Assembly: GCF_000426245.1 (NCBI RefSeq)
Contig: NZ_AUEZ01000067.1
Coordinates: 1 to 45,188, forward strand
Direction of reading: 5' to 3'
DNA from: Bradyrhizobium sp. Ai1a-2
Lineage (GTDB): Bacteria; Pseudomonadota; Alphaproteobacteria; Rhizobiales; Xanthobacteraceae
Length of the DNA stretch: 45,188 bases
In this document: piece after piece, positions 34,651-42,902 of the stretch
Position numbering within the stretch: position 1 is the first letter of the stretch
Layout of the letters: each line of letters opens with the position of its first letter
Made by a program: the position numbers and the translations under genes
The notes under the pieces: generated by a model
Seen by the model: the letters and a program-made list of their open reading frames with translations, nothing else
Databases searched by the model: none
Told to the model about the DNA's origin: nothing

Positions 34651-35200
34651 GATCGCTTATGTGCCGCGTTTGCGCACGGAATATGACAGGAAGATTCGCG
34701 GCCAGCTGACCGAGAAGTTCGGCTACGAGAACGCGATGCAGGTGCCGCGGCTGGACAAGGTCGTGCTCAACATGGGCGTCGGCGATTCCGTCAACGACCG
34801 CAAGAAGGCCGAGACCGCTGCCGCCGAGCTGTCGCAGATCGCCGGCCAGAAGGCGATCGTGACCTATTCGCGAGTTGCGATCGCGACCTTCAAGCTGCGT
34901 GAGAACCAGCCGATCGGCTGCAAGGTCACGCTGCGCAAGGCTCGCATGTACGAGTTCATCGATCGCCTGGTGAACGTTGCGCTGCCGCGCGTGCGCGACT
35001 TCCGCGGGCTGAACCCGAAGAGCTTCGATGGCCGCGGCAACTATTCGCTCGGCATCAAGGAGCACATCATTTTCCCCGAGATCGACTTCGACAAGGTCTC
35101 GGAAGCGCGGGGCATGGACATTACCGTGTGTACCACGGCCAAGACCGACGACGAGGCTCGCGCCTTGTTGACCGCTTTCAATTTCCCGTTCCGGCAGTGA
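34643..35200 (+). CDS. rplE: 50S ribosomal protein L5
   Basis: L5 has 185 residues, binds 5S rRNA and forms bridge B1b with S13. The start MAEIAYVPRLRTEYDRK is inside the rplX end (eight-base overlap) and is preferred over an in-frame codon further upstream that would lie deep in rplX. The signature LDKVVLNMGVGD is at residues 37-48, and NYSLGIKEHIIFPEID follows. It is 47 bp from rpsN. Confidence 0.98.
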   Translation: MAEIAYVPRLRTEYDRKIRGQLTEKFGYENAMQVPRLDKVVLNMGVGDSVNDRKKAETAAAELSQIAGQKAIVTYSRVAIATFKLRENQPIGCKVTLRKARMYEFIDRLVNVALPRVRDFRGLNPKSFDGRGNYSLGIKEHIIFPEIDFDKVSEARGMDITVCTTAKTDDEARALLTAFNFPFRQ

Positions 35201-35247
35201 GACGCTGACGAACAGCCTCTCAAACGCGGAAACGTAAGGAGCCACGC

Positions 35248-35553
35248 ATGGCAAAGAAGAGTGCAGTCGAGAAGAACAACCGGCGCAAGCGGATGGCCAA
35301 GAACGCCGCCGCCGGCCGCGCCCGGTTGAAGGCGATCATCGCCGACAAGACCAAGCCGATGGAAGAGCGTTTCGCGGCGACCCTGAAGCTTGCGGAAATG
35401 CCGCGCAATTCGTCGCCGACCCGGATCCGCAACCGTTGCGAGCTCACGGGCCGTCCGCGCTCGAACTATCGGAAGAACAAGCTGTCCCGTATCGCGCTGC
35501 GCGAGCTCGGCTCCAAGGGCCTGATCCCGGGCCTCGTGAAGTCGAGCTGGTAA
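35248..35553 (+). CDS. rpsN: 30S ribosomal protein S14 (long, zinc-free form)
   Basis: The 101-residue form lacks the CxxC pairs of the zinc-binding short paralogue and keeps only one Cys (RNRCELTGRPR), so it is the C-minus type that does not need zinc. The C-terminus LIPGLVKSSW is typical. It sits in the 30S head next to S10 and S19. AAGGAGCC precedes the start. Confidence 0.98.
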   Translation: MAKKSAVEKNNRRKRMAKNAAAGRARLKAIIADKTKPMEERFAATLKLAEMPRNSSPTRIRNRCELTGRPRSNYRKNKLSRIALRELGSKGLIPGLVKSSW

Positions 35554-35566
35554 GGAGGGTCGGAAG

Positions 35567-35965
35567 ATGTCAACGCACGATCCGATCAGCGATCTCATCA
35601 CCCGCATCCGCAACGCGCAGATGCGCTCGAAGTCCAAGGTCACGAGTCCGGGCTCGAAGATGCGCCAGAACGTGCTCGAGGTGCTGAAGGCGGAAGGCTA
35701 CATCCGCGGCTACGCCAGCGTCGAGCATTCGTCCGGCCGCAGCGAGCTCGAGATCGAATTGAAATATTTCGACGGCGAGCCGGTCATCCGCGAGATCGAG
35801 CGCGTGTCGAAGCCGGGCCGGCGGGTCTACACCTCGGTGAAGAACCTGCCGCGGGTGAACAACGGTCTCGGCGTCTGTGTCTTGTCGACACCGAAGGGAA
35901 TCATGGCCGACCACGACGCGCGTGAAGCGAATGTCGGCGGCGAAGTTCTCTTCACGGTGTTCTGA
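35567..35965 (+). CDS. rpsH: 30S ribosomal protein S8
   Basis: The 132-residue protein binds the central domain of 16S rRNA. The C-terminal signature STPKGIMADHDAREANVGGE is complete. In E. coli S8 represses the spc operon by binding mRNA near the rplE start; here rplE starts inside rplX, so any target would overlap coding sequence. It is 13 bp after rpsN, preceded by AAGGAGGG. Confidence 0.98.
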   Translation: MSTHDPISDLITRIRNAQMRSKSKVTSPGSKMRQNVLEVLKAEGYIRGYASVEHSSGRSELEIELKYFDGEPVIREIERVSKPGRRVYTSVKNLPRVNNGLGVCVLSTPKGIMADHDAREANVGGEVLFTVF

Positions 35966-35979
35966 GGAAGGATTGAGCC

Positions 35980-36513
35980 ATGTCACGTATTGGCAAGCGG
36001 CCTGTGGCGATCCCGTCGGGTGTGACGGCGACTGTCGACGGGCAGACGGTGAAGGTGAAGGGGCCGAAGGGCCAGCTTCAGTTCGTTGTGCATGATGATG
36101 TCGAAGTGAAGTTCGAGAACGGGCAGGTCAAGGTCGCTCCTCGCGCGAAGACCAATCGCGCGCAGGCGATGTACGGCACTGCGCGCGCCCAGGTCGCCAA
36201 CCTCGTTGAAGGCGTCACCAAGGGTTTTGAGAAGAAGCTCGAGATCACCGGCGTCGGCTACCGCGCCGCGATGCAGGGCAAGAACCTGCAGCTCGCGCTC
36301 GGCTACAGCCACGACGTCGTCTACGCGATCCCGGAGGGTATCTCGATCGCGGTGCCGAAGCCGACCGAAATCACGGTCTCGGGCATCGATCCGCAACGCG
36401 TTGGCCAGGTCGCGGCCGAGATCCGCGCCTATCGTCCGCCGGAGCCCTACAAGGGCAAGGGGGTGAAGTACGCCAACGAATTCATCTTCCGCAAGGAAGG
36501 CAAGAAGAAGTAA
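35980..36513 (+). CDS. rplF: 50S ribosomal protein L6
   Basis: The 177-residue protein has two related domains and binds helix 97 near the sarcin-ricin loop. Its start MSRIGKRPVAIPSGVTATVDG and the C-terminal signature PEPYKGKGVKYANEFIFRKEGKK are canonical. It lies 14 bp after rpsH and 11 bp before rplR. Nothing unusual was seen. Confidence 0.98.
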   Translation: MSRIGKRPVAIPSGVTATVDGQTVKVKGPKGQLQFVVHDDVEVKFENGQVKVAPRAKTNRAQAMYGTARAQVANLVEGVTKGFEKKLEITGVGYRAAMQGKNLQLALGYSHDVVYAIPEGISIAVPKPTEITVSGIDPQRVGQVAAEIRAYRPPEPYKGKGVKYANEFIFRKEGKKK

Positions 36514-36524
36514 CGGAGCCGGTC

Positions 36525-36884
36525 ATGTCACTCAAGGTTACCAATGCCCGGCGCAAGCAACGCGTGCGGTTGGCGCTGCGCCGTTCCGGGGGCGGCCGTC
36601 CGCGTCTGTCGGTGTTCCGCTCGTCCAAGCACATCTACGCCCAGGTGATCGACGATCAGAAGGGCGAGACGCTGGCGTCGGCCTCGTCGCTGGAGAAGTC
36701 GATGCGCGATGGCGGCAACACGGGTGCGAATATCGATGCAGCCAAGGCCGTCGGCAAGCTGCTCGCCGAGCGCGCCACGCAGAAGGGCGTCAAGGAAGTC
36801 GTGTTCGACCGCGGCGCCTATCTCTATCACGGGCGCGTCAAGGCGCTTGCCGATGCGGCCCGCGAAGGCGGACTGAGCTTCTGA
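36525..36884 (+). CDS. rplR: 50S ribosomal protein L18
   Basis: L18 has 119 residues and binds 5S rRNA with L5 and L25. The basic N-terminus (NARRKQRVRLALRR) leads into the core GGRPRLSVFRSSKHIYAQVID, and FDRGAYLYHGRVKALADAAREGGL closes the protein. It is followed after 60 bp by rpsE. It is complete with no oddities. Confidence 0.98.
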   Translation: MSLKVTNARRKQRVRLALRRSGGGRPRLSVFRSSKHIYAQVIDDQKGETLASASSLEKSMRDGGNTGANIDAAKAVGKLLAERATQKGVKEVVFDRGAYLYHGRVKALADAAREGGLSF

Positions 36885-36944
36885 GCAAGTTTCGAGCGGA
36901 TATTAGGACTGAGGCATAAGCCTTTCTAGAGATTGGAAAACACC

Positions 36945-37517
36945 ATGGCAGAACGCGAACGCGGCGGACGCGAACGGAGCAGGGAGCGCGAAGAGCGCGA
37001 CAGCGAGTTCGTCGACAAGCTTGTGCACATCAATCGCGTGGCGAAGGTCGTCAAGGGCGGTAAGCGCTTCGGCTTTGCGGCGCTGGTCGTGATCGGCGAC
37101 CAGAAGGGTCGGGTCGGTTTCGGCCACGGCAAGGCGCGCGAAGTGCCGGAAGCGATCCGCAAGGCGACCGAATCCGCCAAGCGTAACCTGACCCGCGTGG
37201 CGCTGCGCGAAGGCCGCACGCTGCATCACGACATCGCCGGCCGTCACGGCGCCGGCCGCGTCTACCTGCGTGCAGCGCCGGCCGGTACCGGCATCATCGC
37301 CGGTGGCCCGATGCGCGCGGTTTTCGAGACGCTCGGCATCCAGGACGTGGTGGCGAAGTCGATCGGTTCGTCGAATCCGTACAACATGGTCCGCGCCACC
37401 TTCGACGCGCTCAAGAACCAGGATTCGCCGCGCTCGGTCGCTGCGCGCCGCAACATCAAGGTGTCCACGCTGCAGGCCCGCCGCGTCGGCGGCGATGCCG
37501 AAGTGGTGGCTGAATAA
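36945..37517 (+). CDS. rpsE: 30S ribosomal protein S5
   Basis: The 190-residue protein helps fidelity and mRNA entry. The dsRBD-like N-terminal domain contains VVKGGKRFGFAALVVIGD, the loop where spectinomycin-resistance changes occur in other bacteria, and it shows no deletion. GRVGFGHGKAREVPEAIRKA is the family signature. The ATG at 36945 is preferred to an in-frame TTG 12 bp upstream. The N-terminal Arg/Glu-rich stretch is longer than in E. coli. Confidence 0.97.
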   Translation: MAERERGGRERSREREERDSEFVDKLVHINRVAKVVKGGKRFGFAALVVIGDQKGRVGFGHGKAREVPEAIRKATESAKRNLTRVALREGRTLHHDIAGRHGAGRVYLRAAPAGTGIIAGGPMRAVFETLGIQDVVAKSIGSSNPYNMVRATFDALKNQDSPRSVAARRNIKVSTLQARRVGGDAEVVAE

Positions 37518-37555
37518 CTCGCGCTAATGCAGCGCGCTATCTGGAGTTTTAAGAG

Positions 37556-37750
37556 ATGGCCCAGGCCGCAAAGACGATCAAGGTCGAGCAGATCGGCAGC
37601 CCGATTCGCCGCCATCATTCGCAGCGTTCGACGCTGATCGGCCTCAAGCTCAACAAGATCGGCCGGGTTGCCGAGCATCAGGATACCCCTGAGGTTCGCG
37701 GCATGATCACCAAGGTTCAACACCTCGTCCGCATCGTCGGCGAGGGTTAA
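37556..37750 (+). CDS. rpmD: 50S ribosomal protein L30
   Basis: The small 64-residue protein contacts 23S and 5S rRNA. It reads IKVEQIGSPIRRHHSQRSTL followed by GLKLNKIGRVAEHQDTPEVRGM, matching the bacterial short L30. It lies between rpsE and rplO as in the standard spc order, 20 bp before rplO. Confidence 0.97.
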   Translation: MAQAAKTIKVEQIGSPIRRHHSQRSTLIGLKLNKIGRVAEHQDTPEVRGMITKVQHLVRIVGEG

Positions 37751-37770
37751 GACAGACAAGGAGAAGGGCG

Positions 37771-38259
37771 ATGAAGCTCAGCGAGATCGCCGACAATCCC
37801 GGCTCGCGCAAGAAGCGCATGCGCATCGGCCGCGGCATCGGTTCAGGCAAGGGCAAGACCGGCGGGCGTGGCGGCAAGGGCCAGACCGCGCGTACCGGCG
37901 TGCGCATCAAGGGCTTTGAAGGCGGCCAGATGCCGCTGCATCGCCGCCTGCCCAAGCGCGGGTTCAACAACATCTTCAGGCTCGAGTTTGCGGAAATCAA
38001 TCTCGATCGCCTGCAGCAGGCGGTCGATGCCAAGCAGCTCGACACTGGTGTGGTCGTGAACGCGGAAGCGCTGGTGAAGGCGGGCGTGCTGCGCCGCGCC
38101 AAGGACGGTGTGCGGCTGCTCGGCCGAGGCGAGCTCACCGCCAAGCTCAACATCGAGGTGCATGGCGCCTCCAAGTCCGCGGTCGCCGCGGTGGAGAAGG
38201 CCGGCGGCACGGTGAAGGTCCTGGCGCCCGCCAAGAAGGAAGAAGGCGAGGCGGCGTAA
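37771..38259 (+). CDS. rplO: 50S ribosomal protein L15
   Basis: L15 has 162 residues. The Gly/Lys-rich N-terminal extension (RGIGSGKGKTGGRGGKGQTAR, about residues 18-38) threads into 23S rRNA, and GFEGGQMPLHRRLPKRGFNN follows. The globular C-terminal domain ends in a Lys/Glu/Ala tail. It is the last ribosomal gene before secY, 141 bp away, the widest gap in the spc block. Confidence 0.98.
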   Translation: MKLSEIADNPGSRKKRMRIGRGIGSGKGKTGGRGGKGQTARTGVRIKGFEGGQMPLHRRLPKRGFNNIFRLEFAEINLDRLQQAVDAKQLDTGVVVNAEALVKAGVLRRAKDGVRLLGRGELTAKLNIEVHGASKSAVAAVEKAGGTVKVLAPAKKEEGEAA

Positions 38260-38400
38260 CATCTGCGTCATTGCCTGGCTCGCGCAGGCGAGGACGGCAG
38301 AGAACGTTGGACTTATCGAAGCCGAGCACCAAATAATGTCCGGTGTCCGCCGGTGGTCCCGAGGGGGACGTCGGCGGGGGCTCCGGGAGAAAGCCGAAAC

Positions 38401-39732
38401 ATGGTCTCAGCAGCGGAACAACTTGCGGCCAACCTCAATTTCGCAGCGCTCGGCAAAGCCGAAGAGCTGAAGAAGCGCATCTGGTTCACGCTGGGTGCGC
38501 TGCTTGTTTATCGGCTCGGCACTTACATCCCGCTGCCCGGCATCGACCCCAATATCTGGGAGCAGGTGTTCCGCTCCCAGGCCGGCGGTATCCTCGGCAT
38601 GTTCAACATGTTCGCCGGCGGCGGCATCCACCGCATGGCGATCTTCGCGCTGAACATCATGCCGTACATCTCGGCATCGATCATCATCCAGCTCCTGACC
38701 ACCGTCTCGCCGCAGCTCGAGGCGCTGAAGAAGGAAGGCGAGGCCGGCCGCAAGACGCTGAACCAGTACACGCGCTATCTCACCGTGATCCTGGCCGCGT
38801 TCCAGTCCTACGGCATCGCGGTGGGTCTCGAGGGCGCCGGCAACGTCGTCACCGACCCCGGCATGTTCTTCCGCCTCTCGACAGCGATCACGCTGACTGG
38901 CGGGACCATGTTCCTGATGTGGCTGGGCGAGCAGATCACCTCGCGCGGCATCGGTAACGGTATCTCGCTGATCATCCTGTCCGGCATCGTCGCGGAACTG
39001 CCAGCGGCGCTCGCCAACATGCTCGAACTCGGCCGCCAGGGCGCGATGTCGACTGGGCTGATCCTGGTCGTGATCGTGATGGCGGTCGCCGTGATCGCCT
39101 TCATCGTGTTCATGGAGCGGGCGCAGCGCCGGCTCCTGATCCAGTATCCGAAGCGCCAGGTCGGCAACAAGATGTTCGAGGGCCAGTCCTCGCATCTGCC
39201 GCTCAAACTCAACACCTCCGGCGTGATTCCGCCGATCTTCGCGTCCTCGCTGCTGCTGCTGCCGACCACGGTAGCGAACTTCAACGCCGGCAAGGGCCCG
39301 GAATGGATGCAATGGATCACCACACAGCTCAGCCACGGCCGGCCGCTGTTCCTGATTCTCTACCTCGCCCTGATCGTGTTCTTTGCCTTCTTCTACACGG
39401 CGATCGTGTTCAACCCGACCGAGACCGCCGACAACCTGAAGAAGCATGGCGGCTTCATCCCGGGCATCAGGCCCGGCGAGCGCACCGCCGAATATATCGA
39501 CTATGTGCTGTCGCGCATCACGGTAGTCGGCGCGATCTATCTTGCGATCGTATGTCTCATCCCGGAGATTCTGATTTCCTACGCCTCTGTGCCGTTCTAC
39601 TTTGGCGGTACCTCGCTTCTGATCGTGGTCAGCGTGACCATGGATACGGTGGCACAGGTTCAGGGCTATCTGCTTGCCCATCAGTATGAGGGGCTGATCA
39701 GAAAGTCCAAGCTCAGGGGTCGCCGCCGCTGA
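38401..39732 (+). CDS. secY: Preprotein translocase subunit SecY
   Basis: The 443-residue protein forms the protein-conducting channel with ten predicted transmembrane helices. Family motifs are the first-helix/plug region from LGALLVYRLGTYIPLPGIDP, TSRGIGNGISLIILSGI in the central part, and the basic C-terminus LIRKSKLRGRRR. The start at 38401 (MVSAAEQLAANLNF) is preferred over an in-frame GTG at 38353. Its partner SecE is at 4705. adk follows 79 bp downstream. Confidence 0.98.
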   Translation: MVSAAEQLAANLNFAALGKAEELKKRIWFTLGALLVYRLGTYIPLPGIDPNIWEQVFRSQAGGILGMFNMFAGGGIHRMAIFALNIMPYISASIIIQLLTTVSPQLEALKKEGEAGRKTLNQYTRYLTVILAAFQSYGIAVGLEGAGNVVTDPGMFFRLSTAITLTGGTMFLMWLGEQITSRGIGNGISLIILSGIVAELPAALANMLELGRQGAMSTGLILVVIVMAVAVIAFIVFMERAQRRLLIQYPKRQVGNKMFEGQSSHLPLKLNTSGVIPPIFASSLLLLPTTVANFNAGKGPEWMQWITTQLSHGRPLFLILYLALIVFFAFFYTAIVFNPTETADNLKKHGGFIPGIRPGERTAEYIDYVLSRITVVGAIYLAIVCLIPEILISYASVPFYFGGTSLLIVVSVTMDTVAQVQGYLLAHQYEGLIRKSKLRGRRR

Positions 39733-39811
39733 CAAGCGGCATTCGGGCGGCGCAAAAGTCAAAACCAAGTGGTGTGCGGATCGCGCTCACCAAGCCGGGG
39801 GGCGAAAAATC

Positions 39812-40672
39812 ATGAGATTGATCCTTTTGGGACCGCCTGGCTCGGGCAAGGGGACCCAGGCCCAGCGGCTGGTTCAGAAACACGGCATTGTCCAGCTCTC
39901 GACCGGCGAGATGCTGCGCGCCGCGGTCGCCGCGGGTACGCCGGTCGGCCTGCAGGCCAAGGACATCATGGCTGCGGGCGGGCTGGTGCCGGACGAGATC
40001 GTGGTCGGTATCATCTCCGACCGAATCGACGAGCCCGACGCCAAGAAGGGGTTCATCCTCGACGGCTTTCCGCGCACGGTCCCGCAGGCCGAGGCGCTGG
40101 ATGAACTCCTGAAGAAGAAGCACCTGAAGCTCGACGCCGTGGTCGAGCTTCGCGTCAATGAAAGCGCGCTGCTCGATCGGGTCGAGAAGCGGGCCGGCGA
40201 GACACGGGCGCGCGGCGAGGAAGTGCGCGCCGACGATACGCCGGAAGTGCTGACCAAGCGGCTGGCGAGCTACCGGTCGCAGACCGAGCCGCTGATCCAC
40301 TACTATTCCGAACGCCGGAAGCTGCTGACCGTAGATGGCATGATGACCATCGAACACGTCACGCGCGAGATCAACCGGATCCTGGAGGCGCTCGGCGCGA
40401 CGGAACCCAGGGCGGCACGGCGGGCTGCCCCTGCGAAGCGCTCTGGATCCGGAACCGCTCGAAAGGGAACCAAGGCGCCCGGCAGGAAAGCGGCCGCCAA
40501 GGCCAAGGGGACGAGCAAGGGAACCAAAGAGGCCACCACCTCTGCCCGGAAGGCCCGCAAAACGGTATCCAAGGCCGCAAAGGCGAGGGGCGTCGGCAAG
40601 GCCAAGAAGACTGTAAGGCAGGCTGCCAAACGGCCCGCAAAAAAGCTCACGAAAAAGCGAGCTAAGCGTTAG
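39812..40672 (+). CDS. adk: Adenylate kinase with a long histone-H1-like basic C-terminal tail
   Basis: Residues 1 to about 195 are a complete short-LID adenylate kinase (ATP + AMP to 2 ADP): P-loop GPPGSGKGT (7-15), LSTGEMLR AMP site, DGFPRT (84-89), and a short LID around R123-R139 without zinc cysteines. Residues about 196-286 are unusual: roughly 90 residues made mostly of Ala, Lys, Arg, Gly and Thr, with about 21 Lys and 13 Arg against 2 Glu, in AAK and KKR-type repeats like bacterial histone-H1-like proteins. Standard Adk ends near 190-216. The frame is continuous, so this is no frameshift artefact within the visible sequence. Such a tail could bind nucleic acid or ribosomes (inference). 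Confidence 0.93.
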   Translation: MRLILLGPPGSGKGTQAQRLVQKHGIVQLSTGEMLRAAVAAGTPVGLQAKDIMAAGGLVPDEIVVGIISDRIDEPDAKKGFILDGFPRTVPQAEALDELLKKKHLKLDAVVELRVNESALLDRVEKRAGETRARGEEVRADDTPEVLTKRLASYRSQTEPLIHYYSERRKLLTVDGMMTIEHVTREINRILEALGATEPRAARRAAPAKRSGSGTARKGTKAPGRKAAAKAKGTSKGTKEATTSARKARKTVSKAAKARGVGKAKKTVRQAAKRPAKKLTKKRAKR

Positions 40673-40824
40673 GAGCGGTTGACGAAACCGACATGAATCC
40701 TTTAATAAGCCCCGCATCCAAGTCGGATAGTTTTATGACGATGCCGGGCCCCGAAGGAACGAGGGCAGGGCGTCGTGTTCGCGTTTGTGGACACCTGCCC
40801 GAGATAGCAGAGATCTAGGAAGCA

Positions 40825-40841
40825 CCGATCCCAGGGATCGG
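40825..40841 (+). promoter_or_regulatory. Perfect hairpin directly upstream of the rpsM ribosome-binding site
   Basis: CCGATCCC (40825-40832) and GGGATCGG (40834-40841) mirror each other around one A. The AGGAG ribosome-binding site follows at 40846-40850 and the GTG start at 40859. The position fits translational control of the alpha block. The 186-bp gap after adk also leaves room for a promoter, but none was recognised. Confidence 0.6.
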
Positions 40842-40858
40842 CGACAGGAGAGAAGGCC

Positions 40859-41227
40859 GTGGCTCGTATTGCCGGCGTGAATATCCCAACCAACAAGCGC
40901 GTGCTGATCGCGCTTCAGTACATCCATGGCATCGGCCAGAAGAATGCAGCCGACATCATGGAGAAGGTCAAGATCCCGCTGGAGCGTCGCGTCAGCCAGC
41001 TGAGCGACCAGGAAGTGCTGCAGATTCGCGAAGTGATCGACCGCGACTATGTCGTCGAAGGCGATCTTCGTCGCGAGGTCGGTATCAACATCAAGCGGCT
41101 GATGGACCTCGGCTGCTATCGCGGCCTGCGCCATCGCCGTGGCCTGCCGGTACGCGGCCAGCGCACCCACACCAATGCGCGTACGCGCAAGGGGCCGGCC
41201 AAGGCGATCGCCGGCAAGAAGAAGTAA
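40859..41227 (+). CDS. rpsM: 30S ribosomal protein S13
   Basis: The 122-residue protein begins at GTG (40859) with AGGAG nine bases upstream. It forms bridges to the 50S and contacts P-site tRNA through its basic tail (THTNARTRKGPAKAIAGKKK). The N-terminus ARIAGVNIPTNKRVLIALQYIHGIG is canonical. In E. coli the S4 protein represses this operon at the rpsM leader, but rpsD is not in this operon. A GCGAATAG element follows four bases after the stop. Confidence 0.98.
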   Translation: MARIAGVNIPTNKRVLIALQYIHGIGQKNAADIMEKVKIPLERRVSQLSDQEVLQIREVIDRDYVVEGDLRREVGINIKRLMDLGCYRGLRHRRGLPVRGQRTHTNARTRKGPAKAIAGKKK

Positions 41228-41231
41228 TTTG

Positions 41232-41296
41232 GCGAATAGGGAATGGCGAATAGCGAATAGGGACCAACCATTCGCCATTCGCTACTCACTATTCGC
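41232..41296. repeat. GCGAATAG palindromic element, copy 2 (behind rpsM)
   Basis: GCGAATAG (41232-41239) is mirrored by CTATTCGC (41289-41296). Inside, GAATGGCGAAT (41241-41251) pairs perfectly with ATTCGCCATTC (41270-41280), and a tandem GCGAATAGCGAATAG half-repeat lies between. It starts four bases after the rpsM stop, exactly as copy 1 does after tuf, and is the most complete of the three. Confidence 0.88.
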
Positions 41297-41352
41297 TTTT
41301 CGGTGTAGCCGCTGGCATTACGGCGGCGTTGAGATCATAGGAAAGGTTTGGA

Positions 41353-41742
41353 ATGGGCAAGGAAGCCACCCGCGTACGCCGCCGCGAACGCAAGAACATC
41401 GCCTCCGGCATCGCGCATGTGAATTCGTCGTTCAACAACACCACGATCACCATCACCGACGCGCAGGGCAACACCATTGCCTGGTCTTCCGCCGGTACGA
41501 TGGGTTTCAAGGGGTCACGCAAGTCGACCCCGTATGCTGCGCAGGTCGCGGCGGAGGACGTTTCCAAGAAGGCGCAGGAACATGGCATGCGCACGCTGGA
41601 AGTCGAGGTCGCCGGTCCCGGTTCGGGCCGCGAGTCGGCGCTCCGCGCGCTGCAGGCTGCGGGCTTCACCGTCACCTCGATCCGCGACGTGACGACGATC
41701 CCGCACAATGGCTGCCGTCCGCGCAAGCGGCGGCGCGTCTGA
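41353..41742 (+). CDS. rpsK: 30S ribosomal protein S11
   Basis: S11 has 129 residues and lines the mRNA exit path on the platform. Hallmarks are HVNSSFNNTTITITDAQGN, SAGTMGFKGSRKSTPYAAQ and the C-terminal TSIRDVTTIPHNGCRPRKRR. An AGG-containing site (GGAAAGG) precedes the ATG. It is followed directly by rpoA, without rpsD between, as in other alphaproteobacteria. Confidence 0.98.
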   Translation: MGKEATRVRRRERKNIASGIAHVNSSFNNTTITITDAQGNTIAWSSAGTMGFKGSRKSTPYAAQVAAEDVSKKAQEHGMRTLEVEVAGPGSGRESALRALQAAGFTVTSIRDVTTIPHNGCRPRKRRRV

Positions 41743-41865
41743 TGGTTGGTCGCGGGGCGGCATTGCCGTCTCGCGATTGTCTTTGGAATTGACCGCGCGG
41801 GCTAATCCGCGACGCCAGTAAGTTGATGTCGACTGGCCCAAATCGACTTCACCACGGGTGAGACA

Positions 41866-42885
41866 GTGACGATCCAGAAAAATTGGCAGGAACTTATTCG
41901 ACCGAACAAGCTGCAGGTGACGCCGGGCGGCGATGCGACCCGCTTTGCGACCATCGTGGCCGAGCCGCTGGAGCGCGGCTTCGGCCAGACGCTCGGCAAC
42001 GCGCTGCGCCGCATCCTGTTGTCCTCGCTGCAAGGCGCGGCGGTGCAGTCGGTGCATATCGACGGCGTGCTGCACGAGTTCTCCTCGATTGCAGGCGTCC
42101 GTGAGGACGTCACCGACATCGTCCTCAACATCAAGGACATCTCGATCAAGATGCAGGGCGAAGGCCCCAAGCGCATGGTCGTGAAGAAGCAGGGGCCGGG
42201 CGTCGTCACCGCCGGCGACATCCAGACCGTCGGCGACGTCGTGGTGCTCAATCCGGATCTCGTGCTCTGCACGCTGGACGACGGCGCCGAGATCCGCATG
42301 GAGTTCACGGTCTCGACCGGCAAGGGCTATGTGCCCGCCGAGCGCAACCGTCCCGAGGACGCGCCGATCGGACTGATCCCGGTCGACAGCCTGTTCTCGC
42401 CGGTCCGCAAGGTCTCCTACAAGGTCGAGAACACCCGCGAGGGCCAGATCCTCGACTACGACAAGCTGACCATGACGATCGAGACCAACGGCGCGATCAC
42501 GCCGGAGGATGCGGTGGCCTATGCGGCACGCATCCTGCAGGACCAGCTCAACGTGTTCGTCAACTTCGAAGAGCCGCGCAAGGAAGTCGCGCAGGAGATC
42601 ATCCCCGATCTCGCCTTCAACCCGGCGTTCCTCAAGAAGGTCGACGAGCTCGAACTGTCGGTGCGTTCGGCCAACTGCCTGAAGAACGACAACATCGTCT
42701 ATATCGGCGACCTCGTGCAGAAGTCGGAAGCGGAAATGCTCCGCACCCCGAACTTCGGCCGCAAGTCGCTGAACGAGATCAAGGAAGTGCTGGCCCAGAT
42801 GGGGCTGCATCTCGGCATGGAAGTGCCGGGCTGGCCGCCGGAGAACATCGACGAGCTCGCCAAGCGCTTCGAGGATCATTACTGA
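41866..42885 (+). CDS. rpoA: DNA-directed RNA polymerase subunit alpha
   Basis: The 339-residue protein starts at GTG (41866, MTIQKNWQELIRPNK). The N-terminal domain (to about 235) carries the assembly region GFGQTLGNALRRILLSS. The C-terminal domain holds DNA-contact R267 in ELSVRSANCLKN and the NFGRKSLNEIKEVL helix-hairpin. It lacks any truncation. A 17-bp tandem duplication repeats the sequence around its stop codon just downstream, and a GCGAATAG element follows. Gap to rplQ: 148 bp. Confidence 0.98.
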   Translation: MTIQKNWQELIRPNKLQVTPGGDATRFATIVAEPLERGFGQTLGNALRRILLSSLQGAAVQSVHIDGVLHEFSSIAGVREDVTDIVLNIKDISIKMQGEGPKRMVVKKQGPGVVTAGDIQTVGDVVVLNPDLVLCTLDDGAEIRMEFTVSTGKGYVPAERNRPEDAPIGLIPVDSLFSPVRKVSYKVENTREGQILDYDKLTMTIETNGAITPEDAVAYAARILQDQLNVFVNFEEPRKEVAQEIIPDLAFNPAFLKKVDELELSVRSANCLKNDNIVYIGDLVQKSEAEMLRTPNFGRKSLNEIKEVLAQMGLHLGMEVPGWPPENIDELAKRFEDHY

Positions 42886-42902
42886 TCCGGGATCATTACT
42901 GA
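42873..42902 (+). repeat. 17-bp-period tandem duplication spanning the rpoA stop
   Basis: The 13-mer GGATCATTACTGA occurs at 42873-42885, ending with the rpoA stop, and again at 42890-42902. The second copy reads as a duplicated gene end of 17 bp and abuts the start of GCGAATAG copy 3 at 42903. Confidence 0.9.

Noticed and set aside
36933..36944. An upstream TTG start for rpsE
   Set aside because: It adds four residues without family support, while the ATG at 36945 fits the family start.
41780..41865. TTGACC before rpoA as an internal promoter
   Set aside because: No acceptable -10 at any usual spacing; the GC-rich surroundings give such matches by chance.
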